Shown here: piece after piece, positions 5,697-9,607 of the stretch | Layout of the letters: each line of letters opens with the position of its first letter | Position numbering within the stretch: the stretch's first letter is position 1 | NCBI GenBank assembly: GCA_002455655.1 | Contig: DKLF01000011.1 | Coordinates: 1-9,607 of the forward strand | Length of the DNA: 9,607 nt | Direction: 5' to 3' | DNA from: Oscillibacter sp. UBA6647 | GTDB taxonomy: Bacteria > Bacillota > Clostridia > Oscillospirales > Oscillospiraceae | Translations under genes and position numbers: made by a program | The notes under the pieces: model-generated | The model's input: only the letters and a program-made list of their open reading frames with translations | What the model was told of the DNA's origin: nothing | Database searches by the model: none

Positions 5697-5725
5697 GCAT
5701 ATTCTTATTTTTTCGAGTCAAACTA
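5697..5725 (+). promoter_or_regulatory. Candidate sigma-G (forespore) promoter for the spore protein gene
   Basis: GCATA (5697-5701) fits the forespore -35 pattern G-[ACT]-A-T-[AG]. After a 17-base spacer, CAAACTA (5719-5725) differs by one base from the CATnnTA -10 pattern. The start site would fall near 5732, about 64 bases before the ATG. Genes of this protein class are classically read by sigma-G, which supports the reading, but the match was made by eye. Confidence 0.4.
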
Positions 5726-5781
5726 CTCTTGCGATACCCAGAAACCCACAAACACGAATTCAATAAATTCGGAATTGAGAA

Positions 5782-5787
5782 AAGGAG
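5782..5787 (+). promoter_or_regulatory. Ribosome binding site that fixes the spore protein start
   Basis: AAGGAG lies 8 bases before the ATG at 5796. The frame is open back to 5562, but homology begins exactly at this ATG. Confidence 0.8.
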
Positions 5788-5795
5788 AAACAATT

Positions 5796-5993
5796 ATGGC
5801 TAGCAAGAATACTAACAAGATCAACGTGCCCGAGGCCCGCGCGGCAATGGATAAGTTCAAGATGGAGGCTGCTTCCGAGGTTGGCGTCAACCTGAAGGAA
5901 GGCTATAACGGCGACCTCACCTCCCGCGAGGCCGGCTCTGTCGGCGGCCAGATGGTCAAGAAGATGATCGAGTCCTACGAGAAGTCCCTGTAA
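5796..5993 (+). CDS. Alpha/beta-type small acid-soluble spore protein, 65 aa
   Basis: These proteins coat DNA in the dormant forespore, shield it from UV and heat, and are degraded on germination to supply amino acids. The first conserved block is NVPEARAAMDKFK then MEAASEVGVNL (10-33), containing the site cut by the germination protease GPR, here E24-A25 in MEAASE. The second block is LTSREAGSVGGQMVKKMIES (41-60), the helix-turn-helix that lies in the DNA minor groove. Length and charge are normal. At the GPR site Ala replaces the Ile, Val or Phe more usual after the glutamate, which may affect cutting. The start at 5796 is set by its ribosome binding site. The gene is single, with a candidate sigma-G promoter and a following hairpin. 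It shows the organism forms, or descends from formers of, endospores. Confidence 0.97.
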   Translation: MASKNTNKINVPEARAAMDKFKMEAASEVGVNLKEGYNGDLTSREAGSVGGQMVKKMIESYEKSL

Positions 5994-6007
5994 CTTCTCT
6001 TAAGGCA

Positions 6008-6048
6008 AACACGCGGCTCCTGGTTTTATCTGCCGGGAGCCGCGTGTT
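6008..6048 (+). terminator. Hairpin after the spore protein gene
   Basis: Arms 6008-6023 and 6033-6048 form a 16-pair stem (AACACGCGGCTCCTGG with CCGGGAGCCGCGTGTT, one wobble) with a 9-base loop, 15 bases after the stop codon. It is followed only by GTTGAT, so the T tract is poor. It probably terminates together with the next hairpin or protects the 3' end. Confidence 0.7.
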
Positions 6049-6054
6049 GTTGAT

Positions 6055-6099
6055 AAAAAAGCCCCGCCGGTTTGGAAATCCAAACCGGCGGGCGTTTTT
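6055..6099. terminator. Bidirectional terminator between spore protein and nucleotidase genes
   Basis: A perfect 13-pair stem, arms 6063-6075 (CCCGCCGGTTTGG) and 6080-6092, has a 4-base AAAT loop. It is flanked by AAAAAA on the left and TTTTT on the right, giving a T tract on both strands. It serves the nucleotidase on the minus strand, 20 bases past its stop codon, and backs up the hairpin after the spore gene on the plus strand. Confidence 0.88.
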
Positions 6100-6118
6100 A
6101 AACAATTAGCTGTGAAAC

Positions 6119-8311
6119 TCAGGCCGTCTTGGCTGCGGTCAGGGTGGAAGCAAAGCGATAGATAATTGCGGCGGACTGGCCGCGGGTGGCGGTGGCAAAA
6201 GGACGGATCGTGTTGTCGTTGAATCCGTTGATCAGGCTGTTGCCGTTGGCCCAGACCAGCGCCTTGGTGGCATAGGAAGAAACCTGCTGGGCATCAGTGA
6301 AGGCGCCCAAGCTGCCGCCGACGCTGACACTGTACCCCAGAGCCTCCGCATAGCGGAACATAAACGCCGCAAACTGCTGGCGGCTCACGGAGTCACCGGA
6401 GACGAAGGTGGTTTCGGTCTTGCCGTTAACAATGCTGTTCTCGTTGGCCCAAGCCACAGCCTTGCCCAAATCGGTGGCGAAGTCCACATCAGTGAAGGCG
6501 GGATTGGCCTTGGCGGAAGGCTTTCCAGCAAGGTTCCACAGGGCCAGCACCACGTCGCCCCGGGTCATGGTGACGTTGGGGCTGAAGGCGGTTGCTGTGG
6601 TGCCGGGAATCAGGCCCTTTTCAATGGAGAAGAGAACCGCGTCATAGTAATAGGCGTTGGATGCCACGTCGGTGAAGGGCATGACCGCGCCGGTCACGGT
6701 GATGCGGCCCTGTGCCTTGGAATACTCGGCGGGAACAGTGCCCTTCAAAGTGCCGGTGATGTAGTTAATCAGAATTTCATTGTCCAGCATGGCGGGAACG
6801 CTGAGGGTCTTGCACTTCTGGAACATATTCAGGCCGTCGCCTGCGTCCTCCAGCATATAGTTGTGGGAAGCCAGCTTGTAGGTCTTGGTGGCCACGATGT
6901 CCACGCCGCCGACCTTCACGTCCTTGACCCGCCGTGCGCCGGTGACGGAGACAAACATCTTGTTGTCGTCGGTCTTCACAGTGGAGGGAACGCTGGTGTC
7001 GATGGTGTAGGTCAGGCCGGAAACCTGAAGGAAGCCGCCGTTTTCATCGGGAGTGGTGCGGGAGGCCATTTCCAGCGCGTCCAGAATCTGCTGGCCGGTG
7101 GCCTCCACCATCCGCAGCTCGTTGCCGAAGGGATGCACGGCGATGATCTGCCCATAGGTGATGCTGCCTGACTTGATGTCGGCACGGATGCCGCCGCCAT
7201 TGACAATGGCTACGTCTGCGCCCGCCGCGTCGCGGTAAGCGTCTGCAACCAGATCGCCCAGATTTGTTTCCTGATTACGGATGGCGCGGGTCTTGCCGTC
7301 GGATTCCAGCGTGGTCAGGTCAACGGAGGTCTTGGCGACCACCTTGTTCAGCAGCGCGTCGTTTTTGGCCTGAATGCCCTTGACAAAGGTGTCAACGGTG
7401 GAATCCTTGGCGGTATAGTCCGTCACCAGTTCGGTGGAAACAGTCCCGCTGGATTTGATGACCAGCTTGCCGATGGCGGCAAGCTTCGTGCCGGTGGAGG
7501 TGAGAAGAACGGTCTTGCCGTCCTTATCTGCGACCTTCTGAGACGAAATGACGCTATGAGCGTGTCCGTCAAGGAAAGCAGTCAGGCCGGAGACATTGGC
7601 AATCACATCGGCGGAGCGCCAGGGAGCACTCTGCGCGTCGTCGCCCAGATGGCCCACGGCAATGACATAGTCCGCGCCTGCGGTTTTGGCGGAATCAACT
7701 GCGGACTGCACGGCGTTGTAAAGCTCCTTGCCGTTGTTGCCGGCGCAGAAGCCGTAGATGTACTTGCCGGTGTTGTCCTGGAAATAGGTGGGGGTGGACT
7801 TGGTGATGGACTCGGGCGTGGCGATGCCCACATAGGCCACCTTGGTATCGCCGTACGTGACCATCTTGTACGCATCAAACACGGGCTTATTGGTCCGAAG
7901 GTCCATAAAGTTGGCGGAGATATAGCCGCTCTTCAGGGCCTTGGACAGGTTCATAAACTGGTCCATACCGTAGTCGAATTCATGGTTGCCGGGGATAGCC
8001 ACATCGTAGCCTACCTGATTCATGATGTCCACGATGTATTCGCCCTTGGACAGGGTGCCCAGAGCCGCGCCCTGCACTGCGTCGCCAACGTCTACAAGGG
8101 TCACATTGTCGGTGGCCTTGCGCATCTCGGCGGCGTAGGCCGCGAAGCCTGCGTAGCCGATATTGTCGTCCACACCGCAGTGAACGTCATTGGTGTACAG
8201 CACCACAATGTCGCCCTTGTCCACCGTGGCGGGGGTTTCAGCGGCGAAGCTGAGCGTGGTCAAAGACATGGCTGTCATCACAGCCAGCAACAGGGAAATT
8301 GCCTTTCTCAT
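6119..8311 (-). CDS. Secreted SLH-anchored 5'-nucleotidase (UshA-like), 730 aa
   Basis: This is a calcineurin-like metallophosphoesterase of the 5'-nucleotidase / 2',3'-cyclic phosphodiesterase family, expected to strip phosphate from nucleotides outside the cell. Residues 1-23 are a signal peptide (MRK, a hydrophobic core, then SFA-A). The catalytic domain has the metal ligands TNDVH (40-44), DVGD (74-77), GNHEFDYG (108-115), GHLG (220-223) and DGHAH (248-252). The C-terminal nucleotidase domain shows ETNLGDLVADA (348-358), NGGGIRADI (371-379) and PFGNELR (394-400). Three SLH repeats follow at about 545-597, 605-658 and 669-724, and would bind secondary cell-wall polymer. The start has AAGGAGGT 5 bases upstream. 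It converges on the spore gene and diverges from the dihydropyrimidinase. No sortase or lipobox signal is present. Family is certain; the preferred substrate is not. Confidence 0.95.
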   Translation of the reverse strand: MRKAISLLLAVMTAMSLTTLSFAAETPATVDKGDIVVLYTNDVHCGVDDNIGYAGFAAYAAEMRKATDNVTLVDVGDAVQGAALGTLSKGEYIVDIMNQVGYDVAIPGNHEFDYGMDQFMNLSKALKSGYISANFMDLRTNKPVFDAYKMVTYGDTKVAYVGIATPESITKSTPTYFQDNTGKYIYGFCAGNNGKELYNAVQSAVDSAKTAGADYVIAVGHLGDDAQSAPWRSADVIANVSGLTAFLDGHAHSVISSQKVADKDGKTVLLTSTGTKLAAIGKLVIKSSGTVSTELVTDYTAKDSTVDTFVKGIQAKNDALLNKVVAKTSVDLTTLESDGKTRAIRNQETNLGDLVADAYRDAAGADVAIVNGGGIRADIKSGSITYGQIIAVHPFGNELRMVEATGQQILDALEMASRTTPDENGGFLQVSGLTYTIDTSVPSTVKTDDNKMFVSVTGARRVKDVKVGGVDIVATKTYKLASHNYMLEDAGDGLNMFQKCKTLSVPAMLDNEILINYITGTLKGTVPAEYSKAQGRITVTGAVMPFTDVASNAYYYDAVLFSIEKGLIPGTTATAFSPNVTMTRGDVVLALWNLAGKPSAKANPAFTDVDFATDLGKAVAWANENSIVNGKTETTFVSGDSVSRQQFAAFMFRYAEALGYSVSVGGSLGAFTDAQQVSSYATKALVWANGNSLINGFNDNTIRPFATATRGQSAAIIYRFASTLTAAKTA

Positions 8312-8331
8312 CTTTTACCTCCTTCATTTTA

Positions 8332-8355
8332 AAAGCGCGGCGGAAACCGTGCTTT
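8332..8355. repeat. Hairpin upstream of the nucleotidase start
   Basis: Arms 8332-8340 (AAAGCGCGG) and 8347-8355 (CCGTGCTTT) pair over 9 positions with one G-T wobble on the plus strand, which becomes an A/C mismatch on the minus strand. It lies in the presumed leader of the nucleotidase mRNA, just before its ribosome binding site. A regulatory role is possible but unproven. Confidence 0.35.
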
Positions 8356-8366
8356 ATATTGAGATC

Positions 8367-8395
8367 AGTATAACCCGCACCGGGAAAAAAAGAAA
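8367..8395 (-). promoter_or_regulatory. Weak candidate promoter for the nucleotidase gene
   Basis: On the minus strand TATACT (8367-8372) matches the -10 consensus at 5 of 6 positions and lies about 56 bases before the start codon. The hexamer at the expected -35 position, TTTCTT (8390-8395), is poor and lies in a T-rich tract. Activator dependence or another sigma factor is possible. Confidence 0.3.
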
Positions 8396-8506
8396 GAGGA
8401 AAACGAAAAATCGAAGTAAAATTTGCCAGATCGGCCCAATGGTGGCGCAAAAAAAAGAAGCTGGGTCTCGGCGCAAAAATATTTTGCGACAGGAGCTCTG
8501 CACATC

Positions 8507-8535
8507 TGGAAATCCGGAGAAAACTATGCTATGCT
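8507..8535 (+). promoter_or_regulatory. Candidate promoter for the dihydropyrimidinase gene
   Basis: TGGAAA (8507-8512, 4 of 6) and TATGCT (8530-8535, 4 of 6) are 17 bases apart. The -10 box is preceded by TGC, an extended -10 element that compensates for weak hexamers. Transcription would start near 8542, about 32 bases before the ATG. Confidence 0.45.
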
Positions 8536-8573
8536 GAGGTCGTATCAAGACAAAACGCAAGGGAGGCTTTTGG

Positions 8574-9607
8574 ATGAGAACATTGCTCAAGGGCGGCGGC
8601 GTGGTGTCAGGCCGGGGAGTTCGCCGGGCGGACGTGCTGATCGACGGAGAAAAGATTGTTCAGGTTGGCAGGGGACTGTCCGCTGCGGGAGAAAATGTGG
8701 TGGACGTGTCGGGAATGCTCTTGTTCCCCGGCTTTATCGACGCGCATACCCACTTTGACCTGGACGTGGCCAACACTACCACCGCAGACGATTTCACCTC
8801 CGGTAGCCGGGCCGCCATCCGCGGCGGCACCACCACCGTGATCGACTTTGCGTGTCCCAACAAGGGGGAGTCCCTGCAATACGGGCTGGATTTGTGGCAC
8901 AAAAAGGCCGACGGCCGCGCCTTCTGCGACTACGGCTTCCACATGACCATCGACGATTGGAACCCCTCCGTGGAGGCGGAACTTCCGGCCATGTTTGCCC
9001 AGGGAATTTCGTCGTTTAAAATGTATCTCACCTATCCTGCCATGATGATTGGCGACGGCGCGATTTACAGCGCGCTGAAGGCCCTGCGGCGGCTGGGCGG
9101 CATCTGCGGCTTCCACTGCGAAAATGCCGGGGTGATCGACGCCATGATTGCCGAGAAAAAGGCCGCAGGCGAATTGTCTCCCGCATCCCATCCCCAGACC
9201 CGGCCTCCGTATCTGGAGGCGGAGGCGGTGAGCCGCCTTTTGCGCATCGCGCAGGCGGCGGACAGTCCGGTGATTATTGTGCATCTCACCAACCGTCAGG
9301 CGCTGGAGGAGGCGGAATCCGCCCGGAAGCGGGGGCAGAAGGTCTATGTGGAGACGTGCCCCCAGTATCTGGTGCTGGACGACAGCGTTTATTTCAACGA
9401 GGACTTCTCCGCCGCCGCGCGGTATGTCTGTGCGCCGCCGATCCGGGCGAAGGAGGAGCAGACATATTTGTGGCGGGGGCTGAAGAGAGGGCTGATTCAG
9501 ACCGTCTCCACCGATCACTGTGCGTTCACGCTGGAACAGAAGGAGGTGGGCCGGGGGGACTTCACAAAGATTCCCGGCGGGCTTCCCGGCGTGGAGGCCA
9601 GAGGAGA
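8574..9607 (+). CDS. hydA: Dihydropyrimidinase / D-hydantoinase, partial (first 344 aa)
   Basis: The gene runs off the right edge, so the C-terminus (roughly a quarter of the usual 450-480 residues) is missing. It is a cyclic amidohydrolase that opens the ring of dihydrouracil, dihydrothymine or 5-substituted hydantoins. All metal ligands in this part are visible: H58 and H60 (DAHTHFD), the lysine to be carboxylated K149 (SFKMYLTY), H181 (HCEN), H237 (VHLTN) and D314 (STDHCAF). Y154 corresponds to the substrate-binding tyrosine of the family. The order and spacing match dihydropyrimidinase better than dihydroorotase or allantoinase, but substrate is not fixed by sequence alone. GGGAGG lies 7 bases before the ATG. 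The enzyme has no signal peptide and acts in the cytosol. It diverges from the nucleotidase gene across a 262-base gap. Frame and motifs stay intact to the edge. Confidence 0.95.
   Translation, partial: MRTLLKGGGVVSGRGVRRADVLIDGEKIVQVGRGLSAAGENVVDVSGMLLFPGFIDAHTHFDLDVANTTTADDFTSGSRAAIRGGTTTVIDFACPNKGESLQYGLDLWHKKADGRAFCDYGFHMTIDDWNPSVEAELPAMFAQGISSFKMYLTYPAMMIGDGAIYSALKALRRLGGICGFHCENAGVIDAMIAEKKAAGELSPASHPQTRPPYLEAEAVSRLLRIAQAADSPVIIVHLTNRQALEEAESARKRGQKVYVETCPQYLVLDDSVYFNEDFSAAARYVCAPPIRAKEEQTYLWRGLKRGLIQTVSTDHCAFTLEQKEVGRGDFTKIPGGLPGVEARG

Noticed and set aside
7556..8332. A 258-codon plus-strand open frame opposite the nucleotidase N-terminal half
   Set aside because: It mirrors a conserved coding region, shows His/Gly/Val-rich low-complexity composition, and has no convincing family match.
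8607..9518. A 303-codon open frame on the minus strand at the right end
   Set aside because: It is antisense to the dihydropyrimidinase, whose metal ligands and ribosome binding site are unmistakable. Its own residues are Arg-, Gly- and His-rich, as expected from reading GC-rich coding DNA backwards.
1..9607. Mobile element, CRISPR array, tRNA or toxin-antitoxin pair
   Set aside because: No transposase or integrase frame, no regularly spaced long repeats, no cloverleaf and no paired small genes were seen.

Overview
The window looks like chromosomal DNA from an endospore-forming, low-oxygen Firmicute of the class Clostridia, plausibly of the Oscillospiraceae/Ruminococcaceae type. Three things point there: an alpha/beta-type small acid-soluble spore protein, an S-layer-homology (SLH) anchored surface enzyme, and strong AGGAGG-type ribosome binding sites in GC-rich coding DNA with AT-rich intergenic gaps. 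The genus is inference; no rRNA or other species marker is present.

Layout. On the minus strand, 185-2765 carries a probable co-directional cluster: flavin reductase-family protein, then hflX (ribosome-associated GTPase), then a YigZ/IMPACT-family protein, ending in a clear hairpin terminator at 137-170. A good sigma-A-type promoter (2802-2830) lies upstream of the flavin reductase. Upstream again is a single-gene unit, rpmE (ribosomal protein bL31, zinc-binding form), with its own promoter and terminator. A 417-base gap (3100-3516) follows. It holds the rpmE promoter, a hairpin and a start-less open frame, then a plus-strand gene for a small two-helix membrane protein with a bacterial PH-like segment, closed by a textbook terminator. 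Next comes a minus-strand cysteine desulfurase-family enzyme with its own promoter. A 430-base AT-rich gap leads into the plus-strand spore protein, with a candidate forespore promoter and three CAAAATTT repeats. Two consecutive hairpins separate that gene from a convergent minus-strand SLH-anchored 5'-nucleotidase. The last gene, on the plus strand and cut by the window edge, is a dihydropyrimidinase/D-hydantoinase.

How the genes relate. Most units are independent housekeeping genes rather than one system. The cluster hflX-yigZ-rpmE is translation-related. The divergent pair at the right end, a surface nucleotidase and a cytosolic dihydropyrimidinase, could serve salvage and breakdown of external nucleotides, but that link is inference. 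No mobile element, CRISPR array, tRNA, rRNA or convincing new defence or biosynthetic system was seen. The items most worth a second look are the repeat-bearing spore-gene upstream region, the orphan open frame at 3259-3438, and the uncharacterised PH-like membrane protein.
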